In this document: one piece after another, positions 16,726-25,869 of the stretch
How positions within the stretch are numbered: the stretch's first letter is position 1
Layout: every line of letters starts with the position of its first letter
Source of the DNA: an uncultured Pseudomonadota bacterium
GTDB lineage: Bacteria > Myxococcota_A > Bradymonadia > Bradymonadales > Bradymonadaceae
Reading direction: 5' to 3'
NCBI GenBank assembly: GCA_913057905.1
Contig: CAJXPB010000007.1
Coordinates: forward strand, 121,807-185,806
DNA length: 64,000 nucleotides
Translations under genes and position numbers: made by a program
Notes under the pieces: generated by a model
Seen by the model: only the letters and a program-made list of their open reading frames with translations
What the model was told of the DNA's origin: nothing
The model's database searches: none

Positions 16726-18324
16726 TCAGTCTCCGGCCAGAAAAGTGACCTCCAGGCCACGGTCCCGAAGAAACTGCACGCTCTCCATCCGCTGCTCGCG
16801 CTCGGTCGCCGAGAAGAGTTCAAACAGGATCTCACGCTTCTGATCGAGATCCTCTTCGTCGCGAAAGTACGCCGGCGTAAAGGGCACGACGAAGCGCACC
16901 TGATGGCCGCGCTTGCGAGCCAGCGCCAGCCCCCGGTCCAGGACATCGTGGTTGCGCAGGGCGCACAGGTCCGAAATCACGACGATCCGCTGGCGCCGAT
17001 CGACGCGATGGACGAGCGTCTCCAGGGCCTTGGCCATCCCTCGACTCTTGGGGCCGACCCCTGACTCGGACCGGTACGGAACCGGCAGGCCCCTCAATTG
17101 AGCAAACTCTCGGACCGGATCCAGGTCCCCTCGAAGGACACCTTCACGCAGGACCGGGCTGTGGTAGCGACGCCGTTCTTCGGCCAGCCGCGCACGGATC
17201 CACTGGCGCAGCAGCCCGGAGTCGACCGGTTTGGAGGCGTCCGAACGCGGGACCCCGCGTCGAAAGTCGAGTCGCTCCTGCACGAGAAGGTAGTCGGCAA
17301 CCAGCGATTCGAGCTCCTCGTCGTCGAGCTCGGTCAGATCCGGGTCGACCACCGACTGAAGCCCGAGAAGATGGTGCAGGATGGAGCGGTACTGAGCTCG
17401 GCTGCTCGCCGGTTCGAGGAAGCCATAGACCTTTTCGTCGAAGGTCACCAGGCCGACGTCCCTGGATTCCGCCAGCAATCGATCTGCGAGCCCCGCGCAC
17501 AACTCGATGCCGTGCTCGAGCTTTTGGCCCTCCCACCGGCCCCCACGCATGGTGCCGGAGATGTCGAGCATCAACGTCGTTCCGACCGAGATTTCCTCCT
17601 CGAATTCCCGGGCGATCAACCTCCGCTGTCGCACGGTCGGCTTCCATGCGATGTGGCGCAGGGGGTCACCGGAGCGATACTCGCGCAGCTCACGGATGAC
17701 CGTGCCGCCCTGCTCGGTGGTCACCTGCCTGCGACCCTGTCGCTGACGCCGCCGGTCGGAACGTCTGCGCCGTCGTCCGGAGCGTCTCAGCCGGCCGGCA
17801 TTCGGATAGAACTCGAAGGCGAACATCGAGTCCAGGTAGTCGCACGCCCGGACGAGTCCCAGGGGGTCGGCTGCCGCGATGTCGAAGCCTTGCAGGACCC
17901 AGCGCCCCGAGCCGCGTCCTCGGACCGCCAGCGTGCGCTGCTGCGATCGTCCGGCCCCGACCCGTTCGAACTGCGGAGTTTCGTCGACCTGGAGGCCGTT
18001 GGGCGTATACGGCTCGAGATCGATGTCGAACAACGGCACCGACGACCCGTTCGTCACGGTCAGAGTGACGGCGACCTCGTCGCCGGCCACATGGCCGCCG
18101 TGGCCCTCGTCCCCGGAGTCGGACTCCGAGATGCGCAGCGACACGAACCGTCGGTCCATCACCAGGTTGGTGAGCACGGACGCCCCGTACGCGATCATCA
18201 GCACCCCGATCTGTACGATGCCCAAAAAGACCACCGGCGGGCGACGACCGAGGGTCCCGACCAGCACGAACAACATGCCGGCAACAAAGACCGCTATCCC
18301 CTTCGATGTAAGATGGTTGTTCAC
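16726..18324 (-). CDS. DUF58 domain protein with VWA-like metal site
   Basis: Last gene of a five-gene operon. Two N-terminal membrane helices (9-27, 31-53) precede a beta-rich extracytoplasmic or linker part. The DUF58 core follows (REYRSGDPLRHIAWKPTVR, 214-232) and then a VWA-like fold with the metal-site motif DISGT (254-258). An arginine-rich stretch lies at 178-199. DUF58 proteins are the usual partners of MoxR ATPases, which are thought to act as chaperones or metal-insertion factors for VWA targets. The start is GTG; it lies 14 bp after moxR. Confidence 0.9.
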   Translation of the reverse strand: MNNHLTSKGIAVFVAGMLFVLVGTLGRRPPVVFLGIVQIGVLMIAYGASVLTNLVMDRRFVSLRISESDSGDEGHGGHVAGDEVAVTLTVTNGSSVPLFDIDLEPYTPNGLQVDETPQFERVGAGRSQQRTLAVRGRGSGRWVLQGFDIAAADPLGLVRACDYLDSMFAFEFYPNAGRLRRSGRRRRRSDRRRQRQGRRQVTTEQGGTVIRELREYRSGDPLRHIAWKPTVRQRRLIAREFEEEISVGTTLMLDISGTMRGGRWEGQKLEHGIELCAGLADRLLAESRDVGLVTFDEKVYGFLEPASSRAQYRSILHHLLGLQSVVDPDLTELDDEELESLVADYLLVQERLDFRRGVPRSDASKPVDSGLLRQWIRARLAEERRRYHSPVLREGVLRGDLDPVREFAQLRGLPVPYRSESGVGPKSRGMAKALETLVHRVDRRQRIVVISDLCALRNHDVLDRGLALARKRGHQVRFVVPFTPAYFRDEEDLDQKREILFELFSATEREQRMESVQFLRDRGLEVTFLAGD

Positions 18325-18338
18325 CGAGGTCGCCGCAC

Positions 18339-19340
18339 TCAGTCGGAGTAACTGACCTGTTCGAGGGCCTGCTCGACGACCGTCTCGGCGGCCGCCCCGC
18401 CCAGCTCCGCCTCGGGTTCCAGAAGAATCCGATGAGCCAGCGCCCGACTGGCCAACGCACGGATGTCGTCCGGCAAGACGAAGTCCCGGCCGTAGATCAG
18501 CGCCCTCGCCTTTGCCGCCCGCACGAGCGCCAGGGCCGCCCGGGGCGACGCACCGATCTCCGTGTTGTTGTGCCGGCGAGTGAACCGGACGAGGCGTACG
18601 ACGTACCGTTGGAGTTCCTCGGAGATGTGAATCGAGTCGGCCAACACCCTCAGCGAGGCGATATCCTCGGCGCTCAATACCTGTCTGGCCGGCTCCGGCT
18701 CGGTTTGATGGGTCTTGAGGACCTCGAGTTCCTGATCCGCCGTCGGATACCCGACATCGATCTTGAGCAAGAAGCGGTCGAGCTGGGCCTCCGGCAGCGT
18801 GTAGACGCCCTCTTGCTCGATAGGATTCTGGGTGGCGAGCACCAGAAAGGGCTCCTCGAGTGGATGGGTCTCTCCCTCGATGGTGACCTGCCGTTCCTGC
18901 ATGGCCTCCAGCAGAGCCGACTGGGTCTTGGCGGGAGCCCGGTTGATTTCGTCGCCGAGTACGACGTTCGAAAAGATCGGCCCCTTGCGGAGGACGAATT
19001 CATTGGTTTGCAGGTTGGGAATGTAGTTCCCGGTGATGTCCGACGGCAGGAGATCGGGAGTGAACTGAATGCGGCGGAAACTCGCATCGATGGTCCGCGC
19101 GAACGTGCGGACCAGGGTCGTTTTGGCGACTCCCGGAACCCCTTCGAGCAGGAGGTGACCTCTCGAGAGGAGCGCCACCAATAGAGCATCGACGGTCTCG
19201 TCGGGCCCGATGAAGATGCGCGATACCTCGTCGCGCACCGCCTCGAGGGTCTCGGCGTAGGCTTCGATGGCGTCGCTGCGATCCTCGGAGGCCGAGGGGT
19301 CGGCCTCCGGTTCAGGCGAGGGTGCGTGTACGTCGTTCAT
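18339..19340 (-). CDS. MoxR family AAA+ ATPase
   Basis: Cytoplasmic AAA+ ATPase believed to remodel or load cofactors into VWA/DUF58 partners. Walker A is GVPGVAKT (67-74), Walker B VVLGDEINR (126-134), sensor 1 ATQNPIEQEG (169-178) and the arginine finger lies in LDRFLLK (187-193). The C-terminal lid (DFVLPDDIRALASRALAHRI) is of the MoxR type. The start overlaps the 3' end of the DUF4350 gene by 29 bp, and the DUF58 gene follows at 14 bp, the standard pairing. Confidence 0.95.
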   Translation of the reverse strand: MNDVHAPSPEPEADPSASEDRSDAIEAYAETLEAVRDEVSRIFIGPDETVDALLVALLSRGHLLLEGVPGVAKTTLVRTFARTIDASFRRIQFTPDLLPSDITGNYIPNLQTNEFVLRKGPIFSNVVLGDEINRAPAKTQSALLEAMQERQVTIEGETHPLEEPFLVLATQNPIEQEGVYTLPEAQLDRFLLKIDVGYPTADQELEVLKTHQTEPEPARQVLSAEDIASLRVLADSIHISEELQRYVVRLVRFTRRHNNTEIGASPRAALALVRAAKARALIYGRDFVLPDDIRALASRALAHRILLEPEAELGGAAAETVVEQALEQVSYSD

Positions 19341-20676
19341 ACTCCTCCTCGAGACCCATGAGATTCAAGATCCGGCGGGCTCGACCGTAGAGTTGTATCA
19401 AGTCGCGTTCGCTATAGTAAGCATCGCTGTCCAGGAAGACCCGGTGACGCGTGGGAATCTGGGCGAACGACCCGAGTACGTCTTCGACTTCCTTTCTGAT
19501 CCGCTTGCGTTCTCTGGGCGGTCGGTCGGCCAAATACCGTTGTTCGAAATGTTCCGCGAGCACCGGAATCGACACCCGTTCTTCGCGGTCCCAGGCCCCC
19601 ATCTCCTTGAGGAACAGTTCCTCGAAGATCTGCTTCAGGATCGCCAAGGGTAGTACGTAGTTGGTATCCCGCCCTCCATCTTCGAAACGTGCGAGGTTCC
19701 ATTCAAATTCAGATTGAGGACCGGGCTCGTCCTCGATCGCCTCGTCGATGTACGCGCTGTAGGCCTTCGGCTGTATCAACGAGAGTGCTGCCGTCAGGTA
19801 GACGCCCATGCCCGCGGCCAACAACACGGCCAGATAATACAGCAATGGCGTCCCCGGGATCGAATGCTGCATTCGTTCGATCCATTCGTTGATGTCGGAG
19901 ATCCGTTTGGCCAGCGGGCTCTGGGACCGCTCCTCTTCGGTCCGATACTCGCCGACCTGCTCGAAGGCACCGACCAGCAGCCGCACCGCACAGTCTCCCG
20001 CCTGGTCCGCGCACAGGTACGTCAGGGCATTCTCCGCCAGCCGACGGTTGTCTCCGGCCTGGAGCATGCGGTTGATAAAGAGGCTCGCGTCGCCGACGAC
20101 GATGACCTTCCCTTGGCCCAGATTCATGTCGTAGACCAGCCCGCCACCCCGGCTGTAGGGAACCACCGGGCCTCCACTGTGATGCAGCACTGCCGGATGG
20201 TTGGCGATCACCGTGCCGACGCCCTCCAGCAGAGGATGAACCCCCGTCGGCTCGAAGACCGGCAGGGCCGGGTTGTCCCGGGCGTATGAATCATGGGGCA
20301 GTCCCTCGACGCCTGGAGTATCCCGCGTGATCCCGAGTCGCTCCAGAAACGTACCACTCGCCCCGAAGTCATCGGCCAACACGAGGCGGCCGCCATCGAC
20401 CACGAACGAGGCCAACGACTCCACATCGAGGTTTTCCTCGGGATAGACGACAAAGAGTCGCCCGGAGGATCCGAGTTCGTCGTAGTTTAGCTTCGATGCC
20501 GCCGTCAGGTTCAGATCGGATTCTTCGGCGACCGTCATCAACGTCGAGAGACCGTTCCACGCCCCGGACTGCGGGTCGTAATCAGCCGGAGGAGTCGACT
20601 GGGTGGACCCATAGACCGGCACCAGCAGAGATATACCGAGGCATGCGACGACCAAGCATCGGAGTCGAAGGCTCAT
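19312..20676 (-). CDS. DUF4350 domain-containing membrane protein
   Basis: A signal peptide (about 1-25) precedes a DUF4350-like extracytoplasmic domain (RLFVVYPEENLDVESLASFVVDGGRLVLADDF, followed by KVIVVGDASLFINRML...DNRRLAENALTYL). A single membrane helix lies at 277-300 and the cytoplasmic tail of about 150 residues is charged. The domain looks like a GATase/flavodoxin-type fold used to monitor or bind something outside the membrane. The ATG overlaps the upstream stop (ATGA). DUF4350 with MoxR and DUF58 is a recurring but uncharacterised set. Confidence 0.82.
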   Translation of the reverse strand: MSLRLRCLVVACLGISLLVPVYGSTQSTPPADYDPQSGAWNGLSTLMTVAEESDLNLTAASKLNYDELGSSGRLFVVYPEENLDVESLASFVVDGGRLVLADDFGASGTFLERLGITRDTPGVEGLPHDSYARDNPALPVFEPTGVHPLLEGVGTVIANHPAVLHHSGGPVVPYSRGGGLVYDMNLGQGKVIVVGDASLFINRMLQAGDNRRLAENALTYLCADQAGDCAVRLLVGAFEQVGEYRTEEERSQSPLAKRISDINEWIERMQHSIPGTPLLYYLAVLLAAGMGVYLTAALSLIQPKAYSAYIDEAIEDEPGPQSEFEWNLARFEDGGRDTNYVLPLAILKQIFEELFLKEMGAWDREERVSIPVLAEHFEQRYLADRPPRERKRIRKEVEDVLGSFAQIPTRHRVFLDSDAYYSERDLIQLYGRARRILNLMGLEEEYERRTRTLA

Positions 20677-22532
20677 CGATCGTCCCCCTCGTCGATTCGG
20701 TCCCGCAGTTTCAATGCGATTTCGCGAGCCAGCCGCCAGGTATCTTCCCGATAGCTGCGATCGCTGTAGTAGGTCTCTTCGACGATATCGGTCAGCGCCT
20801 GCAGGTATTCGGCCGACGACTCGAGATCGTCGGACCCCGTTGAGAGCCAGGTCTCAAGACGACGGCGCAACCGCCGATCTCGGGTCGACGAGTCGACGGA
20901 TGTATCGTCGCCCGCGGAGAGGGCGGAGCGCACGGCGGCCTCGATCTCGCGCGGGGACAGCGATCCCCACATATCACGACCCCCGGCGTCCTCGACGAGG
21001 ACCTGGTACATGCGTCGGATCTTCAGTGGGACGGCCAACAGATCGAATCTGGCCCCCGAGTACTCTCCGCCATGGGGGAATCGCACGGTCCCCTTTGCCT
21101 CGACGAAGCCCGGGGCATCCAATCGAAGGGTCCACTCCCCGGAGTCGATATCCGCCATCTCAAACCGTCCGGAGGCGTCGGTCTTCACCTGACGGGATGC
21201 CGGCTCGTCATCGACCGCCTGTTCGAGGGTCACGGTCGCGGACTCGACGGGTTCGTCCCGCCAGATATCCCACACCACTCCGCCGATCCCCGAGACTCCG
21301 GGCTCGGCAGACGTGCGGCCGTCATCGTCGTCCAGGCTGGTGACCTCGACTTCTTCCTCCCGGCTGAATGCCTGTCTGCGAGCCGTCTCTCGCTGACGCT
21401 TTGTTCGGCGCTTCTCGATCCACCGAGTCACCGGTCCCCAGGCCTCCCTTCCCATAACAGCCAGTAGCGCCAGCACGGCGAGACCTGCAGCAAATGTGAA
21501 GACGTTGCCGGAGTAGCCGGATTCGACCTCAAGCGCCGCGGTCTCCGCAGCCGAGGAGTCTCCCACGTCGGGCCGGACCTGTACCCTGGCCCTCCACGAT
21601 CCGGGGCTCAATTCGTCGCGGTCGACGAACGCACTGAAACGCCCGGACGCATCGGTCTGCAGCCGTCGAGGCGGCCCCGTCGAGGGCTTCGAAGACTCCC
21701 GGGCGGTTCGATCTCGATCTGCCCCCCCGGTTTTTACGAACTTAATGAATATGTCGATGCCCCCGACAGGTCCCGCCTGATCGACGACCCGACCCGAGAC
21801 TTCCACGCCGCGCTGAAGTCGGGTGATAACCGACTTCAACGATGCCTCCACCGAGAGGCCGCGCACCGCCCGGATCTCGGCCGATGTCCGGGCCGACTCG
21901 CGAAACTCACCCGGTGGGACCTCCGCATTCACCTCCACGACCCCCGGGCTCAAATAAGACGAGATATCGAGTTGGCCACGGCCGTCGGAGCCGAGCTCAA
22001 CCCGGCCCACCGGTCGCCCGCCGACTGTCATCGATACCGGAACATCCAGCCCCGATGAATCGACCCTCGCTTCGACGGTCAGCGGGATCGGCGTGTCGCC
22101 ATCTATCCGTACGACGTCCGGGGCTCGCATCGAAAGTTCGATGGGCAACGACCGGGCAGTGGCCCGGGCGGTCCCCGTCGTCCCCTCGACGTGACGGGTG
22201 GACGCAAAGGTGGCAACCCATCGGTACGAACCCGGTTCGACGTCGGTCTCCACGCGGAATCGGCCGTGACGGTCCGTCGTGCGCATCCAGGAACGCGTCT
22301 CTCGGCCCGAATCGTCGAACAAGACGACTTCGATGCCCCTCTGCGGAAGCGGTTTCCCCAGGTCGTCGACGAGCTGGCCGGAGGCCGTCAGCCGCGTTCC
22401 GGCGGCGCGCGCTTCGAGTTGCAGCGAGGCCTTGCCCTGAACACGAATATCGAGCGCACGGGCGGATGGAACTGCAGCCATCCCCACCAGACAGAGGGCC
22501 GCGACAACCCAGAATGTGCGTGCCTTGTCCAT
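20673..22532 (-). CDS. Membrane protein with carboxypeptidase-regulatory-like (transthyretin-type) repeats
   Basis: Second gene of the MoxR operon. The signal peptide (MDKARTFWVVAALCLVG...SARA) starts at this ATG; an in-frame TTG 24 bp upstream overlaps the previous stop and is less likely. The outer part holds three or four beta-sandwich segments of the type GxVxDxxGxPLxxxxVxLxxxxG...TDxxGRF (about 40-120, 240-330). A membrane helix follows at about 345-365. The cytoplasmic part has another such domain (about 415-500, IGGVVWDIWRDEPVESATVTL) and a helical C-terminus. It may present or sense ligands for the MoxR complex; function unknown. Confidence 0.75.
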   Translation of the reverse strand: MDKARTFWVVAALCLVGMAAVPSARALDIRVQGKASLQLEARAAGTRLTASGQLVDDLGKPLPQRGIEVVLFDDSGRETRSWMRTTDRHGRFRVETDVEPGSYRWVATFASTRHVEGTTGTARATARSLPIELSMRAPDVVRIDGDTPIPLTVEARVDSSGLDVPVSMTVGGRPVGRVELGSDGRGQLDISSYLSPGVVEVNAEVPPGEFRESARTSAEIRAVRGLSVEASLKSVITRLQRGVEVSGRVVDQAGPVGGIDIFIKFVKTGGADRDRTARESSKPSTGPPRRLQTDASGRFSAFVDRDELSPGSWRARVQVRPDVGDSSAAETAALEVESGYSGNVFTFAAGLAVLALLAVMGREAWGPVTRWIEKRRTKRQRETARRQAFSREEEVEVTSLDDDDGRTSAEPGVSGIGGVVWDIWRDEPVESATVTLEQAVDDEPASRQVKTDASGRFEMADIDSGEWTLRLDAPGFVEAKGTVRFPHGGEYSGARFDLLAVPLKIRRMYQVLVEDAGGRDMWGSLSPREIEAAVRSALSAGDDTSVDSSTRDRRLRRRLETWLSTGSDDLESSAEYLQALTDIVEETYYSDRSYREDTWRLAREIALKLRDRIDEGDDR

Positions 22533-22552
22533 GTGTCTCGAAGGCTGTCGAA

Positions 22553-25003
22553 TCAATCTGCGACCGCTCCAGCCGCCGCATCGTTCGAGCGGATCGAATC
22601 GAGCCGCGTGCGGGCCCAGTCGGACTCGTCCCCGGCGGGCTTCAAGGCCAGGTACCGGTTGAGATGCGTCCGAACGAGTCGAGTATCATTCGATTGCACG
22701 CCCACCTTCGCCAGGCCCAGATGGGCCTCGGCCAAGGTGGAGTCCTTTGCCAGCGCCTTCAAGAACCAGTCCTTGGCCTCTTCGAATTCCTGGCGCGCCA
22801 GTTTGAATCGGCCCAGCTCCAGCAAAATGACCGGTCGATTCCCGGCCACCTCGCGCGCTCTCTCCAGGGATTCCCCACCGCGTGCCTCACCGTCCCGGCT
22901 CCCCCGAAAGACGCCCAGCCACCGCAATACCTCGCCGGCGTACACGGCGTCCGACCCGGTGGTGCCGTAATTTTCAAGGATGCGTTTGAAATTCCAACGA
23001 CCTTCGTCGGGGTTCGACGCGGCGTAGGCCCGGCCCAACCCTCGGATTGCCTCCACACTCTTCGGATCAGCGAGCAGCGCCCTGAAGAAGGCGTCCGCGG
23101 CACGTGTGTACTCCTCGGCAGCGAGGTTGACATACCCCAGCTCCATCGCCAGGCGGGGTCCCCCGGGCGATGCACGCCAACTGCGTCGCAGATACTGCCG
23201 TGCCTCGGCGCGCCGGTCCAGTGCTCGCAGAGTCATCCCACGCCACCAGTTGACCTCCGGGTGTCGAGGCTGGCGTCGATAGGCTGCTTCGGCGTGCTCG
23301 AGCGCCCGATCCATATGTTGGGTCCACAGAGCGACAGCGGTCGCATCGATCTGGAAGTCGACGCCCGATGCGCCCTCGGAGACGGCCCACTCGGTCGGCG
23401 GCGGCCGGACCGCCTCTCCGTTTGCCAGTCGCGCACGAACCCGCGCCTCTAACCTTCTGTGGTCCGCAGCGAACACCGGCGGAATATCGGCCCGACGCAG
23501 CGATTCGAGTGCCCGCCGGCCGCGCCCACTCTCGGCCATCGCCAGGGTGACCCAGCGGAGCATCCAACTGTCGTCGGGTCTGCGCTCCAGCCACGCCCCG
23601 CCCTCGTCGACGACCGTCTCGATGTCGCCCTCCAGGTACTTCTGCATCACAAAGATGCTCTCCCCGACCGAACTGTCGGGGTCTTCGCCCGGTCCGATGG
23701 GTCTGCGGCCGCCGCGCACATCCAGCATCGCCTCGAGCCGTTGGTGCCGCTCGGCCAAGTCGGCCGAGGGATCGTCGTCGGGCCACAGGCTGTCGAGCCA
23801 TTGACGCGCCGTCATGAGGTCGCCGTGATTCGCTGCGGTATCGGCCGCCGCCAGCGCGACGCGGGCCCGCAGCTTCGCCGGCTGCTCGGCACATATATCC
23901 TCGGTCCCGACGGCGGGCGCCGTCACTGCGCTCTCGCCGGGAACCGACGATCCGACCCCCAACTGTGTGGAGACGTATTCGGAGCCGAGATCGACTCGGC
24001 CGGCGTCCGACAGAAGCCGCGGTGCCACGCCGTGCAGCCGACAACGCCAACGCGCTGCCAGGCTTCCTCGCCCACGGAGAACCTCGAAATCCTCATCTGC
24101 GGCCTCGGCGCGAAACAATGCCGCCCGGGCCGTCGCCCGGATCCAACGGGCCGGCGAAAACCGGGGGTCTACCACCAGCGCCTCGGTCGACGCTTTGACG
24201 GCCGAGCCATAGTCGTGGCGCCTCAGAGCTCGGTGAGCTCGAGTGTAGGCATCCAGGGCCGCTCCAAACGCCCCGGGAACCGTCAGCGGCTGTACCTTCT
24301 CGGCCGACCCCGACCGAAAGAGTGTAGGCCACTTCAGCAGCCGAAGCTGAAGATACGCATGGGACTTCGCCTCCTTGGCCAGGCCGGCCAACAGCGGCTG
24401 CAGCCGAGATTCGTCCATCTGGCGGACGGCGATCCGCAGTTGTCCGAGAAGGAAGGCCAGAAACTGTGGGTGTCGAGCCGTGCCCTTTCTGAACGATTCC
24501 GACGCTTCTGCCAGCCGACCCCTCGCTTCGTCGACCCGGCCGCGCACCCAGATCCGCAGCAGATGGTCCGGTGGAAGTGTCCGGGTCAGCCGCGCGGCGA
24601 CCCGTTCGGCAGCCTCGATGTCACCTTCGACAAGTGCGAGCGAACCGCGAGCAGCCCACCCCCATGGCGTCTCGGGGTCCTTGTCTGAAAGCGCGTCCGT
24701 TACGGCCCCCGAATCTTGACCCGTGGCCAGAGCATTTACGGCTTCGACGAACGCACGCCGCTCCCGGAGCTGAGGCCCTTCAAGCCCCCGTCGACGCGCT
24801 CGAGTCAGCGCCTCGAAGACCGGCTTCGGAGACACGGGATCCAGCGTCTCGATGGCGGCATCGGCCCGCTGGCGGACGGTGTCGCCTCGAAGGTATCGCC
24901 AGCCGATAAACGTCAGGATCACCAACGACACCAGTCCCGTCACACGGACCCAGCGTTTCCGGGTCCATCGCCTTACCTCCTGGCTGTCGACGGACTCAAA
25001 CAA
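22553..25003 (-). CDS. Membrane-anchored tetratricopeptide-repeat protein
   Basis: First gene of the MoxR-DUF58 operon, about 816 residues. One membrane helix (about 20-38, VTGLVSLVILTFIGWRYL) is followed by helical repeats throughout. The clearest TPR pairs are at the C-terminus (NLAAEEYTRAADAFFRALLADPKSVEAIRGLGRAYA and FKLARQEFEEAKDWFLKALAKDSTLAEAHLGLAKV). No ATG start exists near the N-terminus; a TTG at 25003 has AAGGGG 6 nt upstream, while a TTG at 25009 touches it. It overlaps the next gene's possible TTG by 4 bp. It is likely a scaffold for the membrane complex formed with its neighbours. Confidence 0.8.
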   Translation of the reverse strand: MFESVDSQEVRRWTRKRWVRVTGLVSLVILTFIGWRYLRGDTVRQRADAAIETLDPVSPKPVFEALTRARRRGLEGPQLRERRAFVEAVNALATGQDSGAVTDALSDKDPETPWGWAARGSLALVEGDIEAAERVAARLTRTLPPDHLLRIWVRGRVDEARGRLAEASESFRKGTARHPQFLAFLLGQLRIAVRQMDESRLQPLLAGLAKEAKSHAYLQLRLLKWPTLFRSGSAEKVQPLTVPGAFGAALDAYTRAHRALRRHDYGSAVKASTEALVVDPRFSPARWIRATARAALFRAEAADEDFEVLRGRGSLAARWRCRLHGVAPRLLSDAGRVDLGSEYVSTQLGVGSSVPGESAVTAPAVGTEDICAEQPAKLRARVALAAADTAANHGDLMTARQWLDSLWPDDDPSADLAERHQRLEAMLDVRGGRRPIGPGEDPDSSVGESIFVMQKYLEGDIETVVDEGGAWLERRPDDSWMLRWVTLAMAESGRGRRALESLRRADIPPVFAADHRRLEARVRARLANGEAVRPPPTEWAVSEGASGVDFQIDATAVALWTQHMDRALEHAEAAYRRQPRHPEVNWWRGMTLRALDRRAEARQYLRRSWRASPGGPRLAMELGYVNLAAEEYTRAADAFFRALLADPKSVEAIRGLGRAYAASNPDEGRWNFKRILENYGTTGSDAVYAGEVLRWLGVFRGSRDGEARGGESLERAREVAGNRPVILLELGRFKLARQEFEEAKDWFLKALAKDSTLAEAHLGLAKVGVQSNDTRLVRTHLNRYLALKPAGDESDWARTRLDSIRSNDAAAGAVAD

Positions 25004-25045
25004 ACGCAACCCCTTTTGCGGCTCCGCCCGGAACGGGCTCCTCGT

Positions 25046-25828
25046 TCAGCGCGCGACCTTCACGCTCTGAGGAAGGAAGAAACTGAATCCGAGGGAGACA
25101 AAGAGGTTGTTGGTGAATTCGGCGTTGTCACCGGCGTTCGTCGACAGCTCGGCACGCCGGTAGAGTTGGTCCCGAACCTGCAGGTTGATGGCGTAGGCAT
25201 CGCCCAGAAACACGCGCGCCCCGATGCCGAGCGTCGCCGCGGGTCGGATGCCGACGAGGGCCTCGTCGACCTGCCCTCCGTCGCTCGCCATGCAGTCGGC
25301 CGACGCACTGCCCGCCGTACAGGCATCCTGGCCGATGACCGTCATCCCTGCCATCAGGTGAAAGTCGTAGCGGACGACGGTGTCGTTCATCAGATTGAAT
25401 TTGCCAAAGATCGGTACGAACTTGAACTCCAGTCCGGCCGTCCACTTCGTGTAGCTGTAGTTGAGCGACGACGAATTCGGGTCCGCATTCTCGGCCAGGG
25501 TTCGCCGCACGTTTCCGCCCAGTTTGGTCTCGGGGTGAAATGCACCGTAGGCCCCGGTCACACCGATGCCGATACCATTGGTAAAGTAGTACGACAGGTT
25601 GGCACCGGCCATCAGATTCCGCATGTACGCGTCGCCTGCGGAAATGGCGATCGACGGTTGCAGCTCGACTCGTCCCGACCGGTACAGAAGTTGGCGCCGA
25701 ACGCTCGGCCCCTCTTCGTAGGTCGGGTCCTCCTCGGAATCCTCGGCCGCACTCAGATCGCCGCCCGTCACGGTGACGCAGGTCACCACAAGCAACGCCA
25801 TCAGCCATCGGTGCATCGCATTCATCAT
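25046..25828 (-). CDS. Outer-membrane beta-barrel protein, paralogue 1
   Basis: A signal peptide (to about residue 27) is followed by an acidic stub and a beta-barrel of alternating hydrophobic strands (VELQPSIAISAGDAYMRNLMAGANLSYYFTN, and LFVSLGFSFFLP near the end). It matches the 'outer membrane beta-barrel domain' proteins of myxobacteria-like genomes. Residues 45-80 align with the next gene upstream, so the two are paralogues from tandem duplication. A disulfide (CTAGSASADC) in one loop is possible. The ligand or role is unknown. It lies 42 bp upstream of the TPR gene and may be transcribed with it. Confidence 0.78.
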   Translation of the reverse strand: MMNAMHRWLMALLVVTCVTVTGGDLSAAEDSEEDPTYEEGPSVRRQLLYRSGRVELQPSIAISAGDAYMRNLMAGANLSYYFTNGIGIGVTGAYGAFHPETKLGGNVRRTLAENADPNSSSLNYSYTKWTAGLEFKFVPIFGKFNLMNDTVVRYDFHLMAGMTVIGQDACTAGSASADCMASDGGQVDEALVGIRPAATLGIGARVFLGDAYAINLQVRDQLYRRAELSTNAGDNAEFTNNLFVSLGFSFFLPQSVKVAR

Positions 25829-25869
25829 GACAACTCGCAGAGGTACCGGACAAGCCAGCCGATTGGGAA

